Source: Lysinibacillus sp.
Lineage (GTDB): Bacteria; Bacillota; Bacilli; Bacillales_A; Planococcaceae
NCBI GenBank assembly: GCA_012735355.1
Contig: JAAYHP010000526.1
Location: 1-8,204 of the forward strand
DNA length: 8,204 nucleotides
Direction of reading: 5' to 3'
The notes under the pieces were generated by a model. It did not search any database, was not told the origin of the DNA, and was given only the letters and a program-made list of their open reading frames with translations. The translations under genes were made by a program, and so were the position numbers. This document shows, piece after piece, positions 1-4,826 of the stretch (within the stretch, counting starts at the first letter, position 1; each line of letters starts with the position of its first letter).

Positions 1-92
1 GGCCCGACTCGAGCCTCCTCGGAGCTCGTTCCTCGCTCCTGCGGGGTCTCGAGTTTCGGGCTGTTCCCGTTGGAGTCGCCCCGTCACTCCAA
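1..92. repeat. GC-rich intergenic repeat with nested inverted repeats, cut by window edge
   Basis: This stretch is far richer in G+C than the AT-rich DNA around it. It contains an inverted repeat: GCCCGACTCGAG (2-13) pairs with CTCGAG-TT-TCGGGC (48-61) with a two-base bulge. A second inverted repeat pairs TTGGAGT (70-76) with ACTCCAA (86-92). No reading frame of interest crosses it. Read on the minus strand it contains the words CCCCGCAGGAGCGAG and GAGGAGGCTCGAG. From memory these resemble a family of dispersed intergenic repeats common in Bacillaceae genomes; that link is recall, not a search. The left boundary is not visible. Confidence 0.45.
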
Positions 93-177
93 TCAATTTT
101 CGTTGCATATCATTTTTTACTATGCTTCTTCACTGATTCTTAATTAAATTAGCTATATGTCCCAACCTCTTACTTAA

Positions 178-474
178 TTATTCAATCTCTCCCGCCCAGG
201 CAAGCATACCGCCTTCCATATTCGTTGCGTCGAATCCTTGATTTTCTAGAAACATTGTCGCTTGAGCACTGCGACCCCCAGCATGACACACAATAATATA
301 AGGTTTATTTTTAGCTAGTTCCTGCATTCGAATGGGAAGTAACGCTAACGGAATATTTACCGCCCCTGGTATTTTTCCTCCTGCCACTTCCTCCACTTCT
401 CGCACATCAATAATGTTCAATGATTCTCCTGCTTCTAAACGTTGTTGTACTTCGCTTGCACTAATCGATTTCAT
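178..474 (-). CDS. Single-domain rhodanese sulfurtransferase, cytosolic (98 aa)
   Basis: This is a stand-alone rhodanese-homology domain that would carry sulfane sulfur as a cysteine persulfide in the cytosol. The frame shows the N-terminal motif IIDVRE (about residues 21-26), the CH2-type segment GKIPGAVNIPL (33-43), the active-site loop CHAGGRS with Cys63, and the C-terminal GGMLAW motif. At 98 aa it has the usual length of a GlpE/PspE-like domain, and no signal peptide or membrane segment is seen. The ATG is preceded by AAAAGGGGG (485-493) ten bases upstream. This Shine-Dalgarno overlaps the stop codon of the upstream rhodanese gene, so the two are likely co-transcribed and translationally close (17-base gap). 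The His-Ala-Gly-Gly loop differs from the CRSGxRS loops elsewhere in the window, which suggests a different acceptor or donor partner. No convincing terminator follows it. Confidence 0.9.
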   Translation of the reverse strand: MKSISASEVQQRLEAGESLNIIDVREVEEVAGGKIPGAVNIPLALLPIRMQELAKNKPYIIVCHAGGRSAQATMFLENQGFDATNMEGGMLAWAGEIE

Positions 475-491
475 TTATATGAATCCCCCTT

Positions 492-839
492 TTAATTTCT
501 CCAAGCACTCATACCCCCACGCACATTCGTAACGCGCTCGTATCCTAATTTCTTTAATTGCCTACAAGCTTGACTACTTCTCATTCCACTTTGACAAATG
601 ACTACAATTTCTTTATCTTTCGGCAAATTAGAATAATTAGAGCCAAGGGGTATATTTTTGAATTGACGAATATGATTTGCTTTAAATTCAGCTGGTGTTC
701 TAACGTCAATAAATACTTTATCTTTATCATTTAACATATTTTTTAATTTCGATGTAGAAATAGTTTTCACACCTTTTGTTGGCACCATTCTCCATACTAT
801 AAACAACGCAATTATAATTAATAACACAATCCATTCCAT
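492..839 (-). CDS. Membrane-anchored rhodanese sulfurtransferase (115 aa)
   Basis: A single N-terminal hydrophobic helix (about residues 3-16) is followed by a basic stretch and a complete rhodanese domain. The motifs are FIDVRTPAEF (about 43-52), the active-site loop CQSGMRSSQ with Cys82, and the closing GGMSAW. The short N-terminal side and the positive residues after the helix suggest that the domain faces the cytosol. The layout resembles Bacillus YqhL-type proteins, recalled rather than searched. The frame can be opened at a GTG at 846-848. That GTG lies inside the sequence AGAGGTG (846-852), which is an ideal Shine-Dalgarno for the ATG at 837-839, so the ATG is chosen. An ATACC-N6-GGTAT operator lies directly upstream, and the small rhodanese gene follows in the same direction. 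The active site differs from its neighbour, so the two are unlikely to be simply redundant. Confidence 0.88.
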   Translation of the reverse strand: MEWIVLLIIIALFIVWRMVPTKGVKTISTSKLKNMLNDKDKVFIDVRTPAEFKANHIRQFKNIPLGSNYSNLPKDKEIVVICQSGMRSSQACRQLKKLGYERVTNVRGGMSAWRN

Positions 840-845
840 TTTAAT

Positions 846-852
846 CACCTCT
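846..852 (-). promoter_or_regulatory. Shine-Dalgarno that fixes the start of the membrane rhodanese
   Basis: On the minus strand AGAGGTG ends six bases before the ATG at 837-839. The upstream in-frame GTG is part of this site and so cannot be the start. Confidence 0.75.
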
Positions 853-855
853 TTA

Positions 856-871
856 ATACCTAACAGGGTAT
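856..871. promoter_or_regulatory. CstR-type operator, copy 1
   Basis: ATACC-TAACAG-GGTAT matches the ATACC-N6-GGTAT motif found at three other places in this window, all upstream of sulfurtransferase genes or the repressor. It ends just before the Shine-Dalgarno of the membrane rhodanese. CsoR-family proteins are known to bind pseudo-palindromes of this general ATACCC..GGGTAT form. I could not find a convincing -35/-10 pair placed on it. The site may therefore act on a weak promoter, or block transcription that reads through the cstR terminator. Confidence 0.7.
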
Positions 872-881
872 TGTTTCCGTG

Positions 882-911
882 AAAAATAAATAGCTGATGA
901 TACAGCTATTT
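882..911 (-). terminator. Rho-independent terminator of the cstR-like gene
   Basis: AAATAGCTG (888-896) and CAGCTATTT (903-911) form a perfect 9-bp stem with a six-base loop. On the minus strand it is followed by ATTTTT (882-887). It lies seven bases past the repressor stop codon and before the operator of the rhodanese pair, which makes the repressor its own transcription unit. Confidence 0.75.
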
Positions 912-917
912 TAGTTA

Positions 918-1172
918 TTAGCGACTTTTGACAATTAAATTGACCGCTTCTTGAACAAGTTCATTCATATTTTCTGATTCACTTTTTTGAATGCATTCAA
1001 TTAAATTTTCGCTAACAATAACCCCGATCGTCCGATCAACAGCAGAACGTACTGCGCTCAGTTGGGTTACTACATCTTTACAATCTTTTTCTTCTTCCAT
1101 CATCCGAATAATTCCACGAATTTGCCCTTCAATTCGTTTTAAACGATTAATTGATTTCGTATCATATTTCAA
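918..1172 (-). CDS. cstR: CsoR-family, CstR-like persulfide-sensing repressor (84 aa)
   Basis: The all-helical 84-aa protein carries the CsoR/RcnR-family signature RLKRIEGQIRGIIRMM (residues 10-25), Cys31 in KDCKDV, the QLSAVRSAVDR helix (37-47) and Cys60 in NLIECI. In copper-sensing CsoR proteins the copper ligands are Cys, His and Cys. Here the residue four before Cys60 is Asn56, so the His is missing while both cysteines remain. That pattern, and the positions 31 and 60, match the persulfide sensor CstR known from Staphylococcus aureus, in which sulfane sulfur cross-links the two cysteines and releases DNA. The start is a TTG at 1170-1172, seven bases after AAAGGGG; no in-frame ATG fits. 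Its own promoter contains a perfect palindromic operator, so it should repress itself. It diverges from a lipoprotein-rhodanese/MFS operon and ends at a clear terminator. The symbol is assigned by family features, not by a search. Confidence 0.88.
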   Translation of the reverse strand: MKYDTKSINRLKRIEGQIRGIIRMMEEEKDCKDVVTQLSAVRSAVDRTIGVIVSENLIECIQKSESENMNELVQEAVNLIVKSR

Positions 1173-1200
1173 TGCAGTACCCCTTTCTTTAACAATTGAT

Positions 1201-1229
1201 TTGACATTGAATTGTTACCATTATATTAT
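1201..1229 (+). promoter_or_regulatory. Sigma-A promoter of the lipoprotein-rhodanese/MFS operon
   Basis: TTGACA (1201-1206), a 17-base spacer and TATTAT (1224-1229) form a near-consensus vegetative promoter. Transcription would start near 1236, inside the palindromic operator. Bound repressor would therefore cover the -10 box and start site. Confidence 0.8.
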
Positions 1230-1251
1230 ACCCTCGAGGGTATAAAGTCAA
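1223..1251 (-). promoter_or_regulatory. Sigma-A promoter of the cstR-like gene
   Basis: On the minus strand TTGACT (1246-1251), a 17-base spacer and TAATAT (1223-1228) form a near-consensus promoter. The spacer is filled by the palindromic operator. The -10 box occupies almost the same bases as the -10 box of the opposing promoter, so the two cannot be open at once. Confidence 0.78.
1226..1245. promoter_or_regulatory. CstR-type operator, copy 2 (perfect 20-bp palindrome)
   Basis: TTATACCCTCGAGGGTATAA is a perfect palindrome containing ATACC-N6-GGTAT at 1228-1243. It is the most symmetric of the four copies and the likeliest high-affinity site. It sits between the -35 and -10 of the repressor gene and over the -10 and start site of the divergent operon, giving one site control over both. 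Confidence 0.85.
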
Positions 1252-1269
1252 CTAAAGTGAGGCGATTTC

Positions 1270-1632
1270 ATGAAAAAAATTTTAATGTTCGTACTAGCCA
1301 TCATGTTGCTTGCTAGTTGCCAAGAAGAAGCAAGCTACATCACCATTTCATTAGATGAAGTAGAAAGCAAGGTTGAAGAAGGTTTCATTATTTTAGATGT
1401 ACGTGAAGTCTTTGAATACGATGAAGGACATATACCTAATTCAGTAAACAAACCGCTATCTGAACTACAAGAAGGGGATTTTTCCAACATATCAAAAAAT
1501 GAAAAGTACATCGTCATTTGTCGCAGTGGCAACCGTTCCATTACAGCAAGTGATATTTTAACTGAATCTGGCTTTACTGTCGTCAATACTTCTGAAGGTG
1601 TATCTACTTGGCCGGGGGAGTTAGTGAGATAA
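1270..1632 (+). CDS. Extracytoplasmic rhodanese lipoprotein (120 aa)
   Basis: The N-terminus has a short lipoprotein signal peptide: MKK, a hydrophobic core (about residues 4-14), and the lipobox LASC, with Cys17 as the predicted lipidated residue. A complete rhodanese domain follows, with IILDVREVFEY (about 40-50), GHIPNSVNKPL (53-63) and the active-site loop CRSGNRS with Cys84. The enzyme is therefore predicted to sit on the outer face of the cytoplasmic membrane, where it could take up or pass on sulfane sulfur outside the cell. The ATG follows AGTGAGG (1256-1262) by seven bases. It is the first gene after the CstR-controlled promoter. The MFS gene starts 34 bases later with no terminator between, so they form an operon. 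Exported rhodaneses exist in other bacteria (PspE, for example), but their substrates vary; the one used here is unknown. Confidence 0.9.
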   Translation: MKKILMFVLAIMLLASCQEEASYITISLDEVESKVEEGFIILDVREVFEYDEGHIPNSVNKPLSELQEGDFSNISKNEKYIVICRSGNRSITASDILTESGFTVVNTSEGVSTWPGELVR

Positions 1633-1666
1633 ACGTTTTCCATGTTCATAAGACATAGGGGAGAGA

Positions 1667-2947
1667 ATGTTGAATAATATTGATTTGTATGTTCATTCGA
1701 AAGAAGCTCAACAACGTCTTTATAAGCGTACTTTATGGATTGTTATTTTATCCCAAACCTTTGGGGGCGCTGGGCTTGCAGCTGGAATCACTGTCGGGGC
1801 TTTGCTCGCTCAGCAAATGTTAGGTTCATCTAGCGTTGCCGGCTTACCAACCGCTTTATTCACTCTTGGGTCTGCCTTAGCTGCCTTTTTAGTCGGGCAT
1901 TTTTCGCAAATTTACGGGCGTCGTCTCGGTCTTTCTTTCGGATTTATCGCTGGGGGAATAGGAGCCATTGGCGTTGTTATCGCAGCGAACATTCATAACA
2001 TCATTTTGTTATTCTTATCGTTATTCGTTTACGGTGCTGGTACATCTACAAACTTACAAGCTCGTTACGCCGGAACCGATCTAGCAGGACCTAAGCAGCG
2101 GGCAAAAGCGGTTAGTATCGCAATGGTCGCTACGACTCTAGGGGCTGTCGCAGGACCAAACTTAGTCACTCCTACTGGTGCATTTGCAAAATCTATCGGT
2201 ATGCCTGAATTAACAGGACCTTTTTTATTAGCTGCTGTTGCTTATTTATTAGCTGGAATTTCCTTTTTCCTGTTTTTACGCCCGGATCCTTTAATTGTTG
2301 CAAAAGCCATTGAGATTGAAAAAGAGAAAGTAGGCCAAAAAGATTTTGGAGATGCGAAAGAAATTTCTTCACCATCAACATCAAACCGGATGGGGATTTT
2401 TGTAGGAGGAACAGTGCTCATCCTATCTCACACGATTATGGTGGCTATTATGACAATGACACCGGTTCATATGCAAGGTGCCGGGTGTGGTCTAGGTGTC
2501 ATCGGAATGGTCATCGGGTTGCATGTAGCTGCGATGTATTTACCGTCCCTCGTCACAGGGATTATTGTCGATCGATATGGTCGCACTATCATGGCGGTTG
2601 CTTCAGGAATTGTTCTTGCACTTTCAGGTGTACTCGCCGCCTACACGCCAGGAGACGCGATTTTATCATTATCCATTGCACTCATATTACTCGGTTTAGG
2701 ATGGAACTTCGGATTAATTAGCGGAACAGCGATCATTATCGATTCCACAACCGTTCATAATCGAGCAAAAGTGCAAGGTTCTGTCGATGTGTTAGTTGCC
2801 CTTGCCGGCTCAGCAGGTGGACTATTTTCCGGAATCATCGTTGCAAACTCGAGTTACGCGATGCTAAGCTTCCTCGGTACCTATTTCGCACTTTTATTCA
2901 TCCCGCTATTACTATGGAGGCGAATTAAACAGGGAAAAAAGCAATGA
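1667..2947 (+). CDS. MFS transporter, probably 12 TM, in a CstR-controlled operon (426 aa)
   Basis: The protein is highly hydrophobic with the two-half layout of the major facilitator superfamily. The first half has the motif-A-like loop GHFSQIYGRR (about residues 77-86). The second half has the matching loop GIIVDRYGRT (298-307). A charged central loop (about 205-241) joins the halves, and the C-terminus is basic (RRIKQGKKQ). The only cysteine is Cys274, in the segment HMQGAGCGLG. The start is ATG at 1667 after AGGGGAG (1657-1663). The spacing is short, and the next codon, TTG, would be better spaced, so the start is uncertain by one codon. The gene lies behind the lipoprotein rhodanese and under the shared CstR-type operator. 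This argues for transport of a sulfur species such as thiosulfate, sulfite or a thiol/persulfide, but that is inference. The family itself does not give the substrate, and import versus export cannot be told. Confidence 0.88.
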   Translation: MLNNIDLYVHSKEAQQRLYKRTLWIVILSQTFGGAGLAAGITVGALLAQQMLGSSSVAGLPTALFTLGSALAAFLVGHFSQIYGRRLGLSFGFIAGGIGAIGVVIAANIHNIILLFLSLFVYGAGTSTNLQARYAGTDLAGPKQRAKAVSIAMVATTLGAVAGPNLVTPTGAFAKSIGMPELTGPFLLAAVAYLLAGISFFLFLRPDPLIVAKAIEIEKEKVGQKDFGDAKEISSPSTSNRMGIFVGGTVLILSHTIMVAIMTMTPVHMQGAGCGLGVIGMVIGLHVAAMYLPSLVTGIIVDRYGRTIMAVASGIVLALSGVLAAYTPGDAILSLSIALILLGLGWNFGLISGTAIIIDSTTVHNRAKVQGSVDVLVALAGSAGGLFSGIIVANSSYAMLSFLGTYFALLFIPLLLWRRIKQGKKQ

Positions 2948-2970
2948 ATCTATCAATCAAACAATAGATT

Positions 2971-3024
2971 AATAGTACTTCGCGCAAGCTAAAAATACTT
3001 CCACCTCTAGCTTGCGCGACTATT
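2971..3024 (+). terminator. Terminator of the lipoprotein-rhodanese/MFS operon
   Basis: CGCGCAAGCTA (2981-2991) pairs perfectly with TAGCTTGCGCG (3008-3018) around a 16-base loop. The stem can be extended by AATAGT (2971-2976) pairing with ACTATT (3019-3024), with a four-base bulge. The sequence after it is T-rich but not a pure T run. A smaller hairpin, AATCTAT/ATAGATT (2947-2953 and 2964-2970), lies just before it. The strong stem directly behind the MFS stop codon makes a terminator the simplest reading. Confidence 0.65.
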
Positions 3025-3040
3025 TTAAATAACCATTTCT

Positions 3041-3181
3041 TTATTTTTTCCTAATCATTACTAATATCCCTGACATAATCAACGAAAATTGAATCGACTG
3101 TAACGGCTCCCGTTCATAAATCAAAAAATACGACAATACAAACAAAGTCACGAAATATATGAAAACCTGTCCAATTTTCAA
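3041..3181 (-). CDS. Small hypothetical membrane protein, TTG start (46 aa)
   Basis: A 47-codon frame opens at TTG (3179-3181), eight bases after a GGAG Shine-Dalgarno (3190-3193), and ends at TAA. The product has two hydrophobic segments. The first is about residues 5-22 (beginning QVFIYFVTLFVLSYF). The second is about 31-43, and the chain ends in RKK. A short polar turn, EREPLQS, lies between them, so a two-helix hairpin membrane protein is plausible. I do not recognise a family. Support comes from the good ribosome binding site, the membrane-like composition, the positively charged end, and its position in a gap that no other gene explains. No convincing promoter was found, and it could be read from the minus-strand genes upstream. 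It faces the MFS operon, with the terminator hairpin between them. A fortuitous AT-rich frame cannot be excluded. Confidence 0.5.
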   Translation of the reverse strand: MKIGQVFIYFVTLFVLSYFLIYEREPLQSIQFSLIMSGILVMIRKK

Positions 3182-3250
3182 GCGGCCATCTCCATTTAGT
3201 CTTTTACCCTATCATATGATTTAGCTACAATTAACATGCCTTTTGAGTAT

Positions 3251-3292
3251 CAACAGATTTTGTGGCGATATCAATGGATTTTGTGACAATAT
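3251..3292. repeat. Two imperfect tandem copies of a 21-bp unit
   Basis: Unit 1 (3251-3271) and unit 2 (3272-3292) both read CAA-N2-GATTTTGTG-N-C-N-ATAT and agree at 17 of 21 positions. GATATC lies at the junction. The array lies just downstream of the broken thpR frame. It may be a small copy of a dispersed intergenic tandem repeat; no function is evident. Confidence 0.5.
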
Positions 3293-3326
3293 CCCCAAGT
3301 CCAAGCCAATCCCCTATCCCAAACCT

Positions 3327-3902
3327 TCACCCACCAGGAATCACTAACGGAAAACTCGCATATTCGTGATACTTTGGGGTTTTATCCAAATGAGTCTCAT
3401 ACAAAACAACTTCCGTCACATTAAACGAAAAAGTTTTCCCATCCCTCTCGCGAATTTGCAAAAGACTCGCCGAATCAAAAGCATCTCCGCTATTCCATTT
3501 TCTAGCCAATGTAATGTGAGGACGGAAAGGCTTTTAATCTAACTCAAAACCAGTCTCCACACACATTCTAAAAACCAATTGCTGAATCCCACGGAGCTCC
3601 TCCGATGATTCCACATCTGCCCAAAAAATTCGTGGCGACTTTGCAGGACCAAACGTACCAAGAGCATTCAACGTAAGGGTAAAAGAAGACTCCTTTTCTA
3701 AAACCTCCCTTACCTTTTCCATCGCCTCTTCTAACATCGACTTCTCCGCAAACCCTAAAAAAGCTAGCGTTATGTGGTAATCTTCAGGATGTACCCAACG
3801 AGCAAAAGGAAAATCCCCTTTCCGTTCTCCAATCCAAGCATCCAAAAACTCTTTCGTTTCTTTTGGTAGTTTCACTGCAAAAAAGTAATGGTGTTTCGTC
3901 AT
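3327..3902 (-). pseudogene. thpR: 2'-5' RNA ligase family (ThpR) with an in-frame stop
   Basis: The frame encodes a 2H-phosphoesterase of the RNA 2',3'-cyclic phosphodiesterase/2'-5' RNA ligase family, which carries two HxT motifs. The first, HITLAFLG, is at residues 43-50. The second, in KPFRPHITLARK, is at codons 124-135. Between them codon 123 is TAA (3534-3536). The frame then continues, without any shift, for 68 more codons to TGA at 3327. The full span of about 190 codons matches the normal family length, so one base substitution (for example from CAA, GAA or AAA) explains the break. The 122-aa product that ends at the TAA lacks the second catalytic histidine and should be inactive. The start is ATG at 3900-3902, six bases after AGAGGG; an upstream ATG at 3920 precedes that site. 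It follows ykkD by 43 bases with no terminator. A sequencing error or stop readthrough remains possible. Confidence 0.82.
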
Positions 3903-3945
3903 TGAAATCCCTCTTTTCATCCGAAAACTTGACTCTTTTTAGTAT

Positions 3946-4263
3946 CTACCCTTCTATTAATTTTAATCCAATCGTGGCAACGAGAATGATGAAAATACAA
4001 ACAATTCTTTTCCAACTCTTCGATTCTCCGTAAAAGATCATACCTACAAGGGTACCACCAACAACGCCAATTCCTGTCCAAACTGCATAAGCCGTTCCCA
4101 TCGCAATCGTCTCCATCGCATATTGCAATAATACAAGGCTCCCGCCAAATCCTAAAACAAACAAAGCAATCGGCTTCCAACTACGATTCACCGCAAATTG
4201 ATTCATCATTGCAACGCCAAAGGTTTCTAAGAACCCTGCAATAATCAGTACACCCCACGCCAT
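3946..4263 (-). CDS. ykkD: SMR family efflux subunit YkkD (105 aa)
   Basis: This is a four-helix small multidrug resistance protein. The essential membrane glutamate is Glu13 in AGFLETFGVAMMNQFA. Helix 3 has the family's conserved AMETIAMGTAYAVWTGIG stretch, and the last helix ends GLKLIEG. Length and sequence fit the YkkD subunit of the Bacillus subtilis YkkCD pair, as I recall it. Its ATG overlaps the ykkC stop codon in TAATG (4261-4265), which is typical of translational coupling for two subunits made in equal amounts. SMR proteins controlled by guanidine-I riboswitches export guanidinium, so that is the likely substrate; B. subtilis YkkCD has also been linked to multidrug resistance. The gene after it is the broken thpR frame. 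Confidence 0.92.
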   Translation of the reverse strand: MAWGVLIIAGFLETFGVAMMNQFAVNRSWKPIALFVLGFGGSLVLLQYAMETIAMGTAYAVWTGIGVVGGTLVGMIFYGESKSWKRIVCIFIILVATIGLKLIEG

Positions 4264-4607
4264 TACGATTCCACTTCCTCTCTAGCTACTTCTTCATCCG
4301 TCACAAGTTTCAATCCAATGACCCCGCCCATTAACAATAAAATCAACAATATTTTTACAAGATGAAAAGGCTCACCGAAGAACAAAATTTCACTCATCAC
4401 CGCGCCGAACGTCCCAAGTCCTACAAACACTGAATAAACGGTCCCGGCAGGCAAATAAGAAGAAGCATTAATCAACAAATAGTTACTAATGATGATAGCC
4501 ACTACCGTCACCGTCCATTCTAAGAAACCTCCCGCATGAGCGAGCCCAATCACCCATATGACTTCAAAAAATGCTGCTACGAGAACTTTCACCCAATGTT
4601 TATTCAA
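4263..4607 (-). CDS. ykkC: SMR family efflux subunit YkkC (114 aa)
   Basis: This is the first gene behind the guanidine-I riboswitch. The four-helix SMR protein has the membrane glutamate Glu15 in AAFFEVIWVIGLAHAGG, the helix-3 segment LPAGTVYSVFVGLGTFGAVMSEI and the end GVIGLKLVTDEE with an acidic tail. It matches the B. subtilis YkkC subunit in length and motifs, as recalled. The start is a TTG (4605-4607) placed after AAAGGAGAAAGG. No ATG fits, and the long minus-strand frame that begins further upstream is only the riboswitch region. With YkkD it should form a heteromeric proton-coupled exporter in the cytoplasmic membrane. Expression is predicted to rise when guanidine stabilises the aptamer and prevents the terminator from forming. 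Confidence 0.93.
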   Translation of the reverse strand: MNKHWVKVLVAAFFEVIWVIGLAHAGGFLEWTVTVVAIIISNYLLINASSYLPAGTVYSVFVGLGTFGAVMSEILFFGEPFHLVKILLILLLMGGVIGLKLVTDEEVAREEVES

Positions 4608-4631
4608 GAAACCTTTCTCCTTTCCAAACTG

Positions 4632-4672
4632 AAAAAAGCCTAAGAGATATGGAATATATCTCCCAGGCTTTT
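4632..4672 (-). terminator. Riboswitch-controlled terminator upstream of ykkCD
   Basis: On the minus strand a 17-bp stem with two G-U pairs forms between 4656-4672 and 4634-4650, around the loop ATTCC (4651-4655). It ends in six T residues (4632-4637). Its 5' arm contains AAAAGCCTGGGAGA, which is also the 3' part of the guanidine-I aptamer. Ligand-bound aptamer and terminator therefore exclude each other, as expected for an ON switch. Confidence 0.88.
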
Positions 4673-4745
4673 ATCCTTCCGTGAACGCGAGTGCGTAGTT
4701 TTCTCTCGGACCAGACCTGACTCAGCGGAACCCTAGAAAACTTTT
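4656..4745 (-). ncRNA. Guanidine-I (ykkC) riboswitch aptamer
   Basis: The minus strand shows the hallmark blocks of the ykkC RNA in order: CTAGGGTTCCGC (4724-4735), TGGTCCGAGAGAAAAC (about 4698-4713), ACGGAAGGATAAAAGCC (4667-4683) and GGGAGA. The aptamer lies between a sigma-A promoter and a terminator in front of ykkC-ykkD, the classic context. Guanidine binding by this class is established; here it is inferred from the conserved blocks. The 5' boundary is approximate. Confidence 0.92.
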
Positions 4746-4765
4746 TCTTGTTCAATTTGATACAC

Positions 4766-4794
4766 ATTATGCCATAGCAAAAAGAAAGTTTCAA
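4766..4794 (-). promoter_or_regulatory. Sigma-A promoter of the riboswitch-ykkCD unit
   Basis: On the minus strand TTGAAA (4789-4794), a 17-base spacer and CATAAT (4766-4771) form a good vegetative promoter. Transcription would start near 4759, giving a leader of about 150 bases that holds the riboswitch and its terminator. Confidence 0.75.
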
Positions 4795-4826
4795 TTGTTG
4801 TAAGCGATTCGATTAATAATAGTTCA

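Noticed and set aside
991..1245. 84-codon plus-strand ORF opposite the repressor gene
   Set aside because: It is antisense to the CsoR-family frame and crosses the operator and promoters.
2193..2384. 63-codon minus-strand ORF inside the MFS gene
   Set aside because: It is antisense to a clear transporter frame, has low-complexity Lys/Leu/Gln content and no family features.
3534..3920. A frameshift as the cause of the split thpR gene
   Set aside because: The distance between the two parts is a multiple of three and the codons between them (KPFRPHITLA) are normal family sequence, so the lesion is a nonsense codon and not an indel.
4040..4055. Near match to the operator, ATACC-TACAAG-GGTAC
   Set aside because: It has one mismatch in the flank and lies inside the ykkD coding sequence, where it encodes the normal helix-3/4 residues. 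It looks like a chance match.
3917..4180. 87-codon minus-strand ORF overlapping ykkD in another frame
   Set aside because: It lies out of frame within the recognisable SMR gene. Its Cys- and Trp-rich product is typical of an out-of-frame translation.
4600..4794. 64-codon minus-strand ORF upstream of ykkC
   Set aside because: It covers the guanidine-I aptamer, terminator and promoter. Its predicted protein is only a translation of structured RNA.
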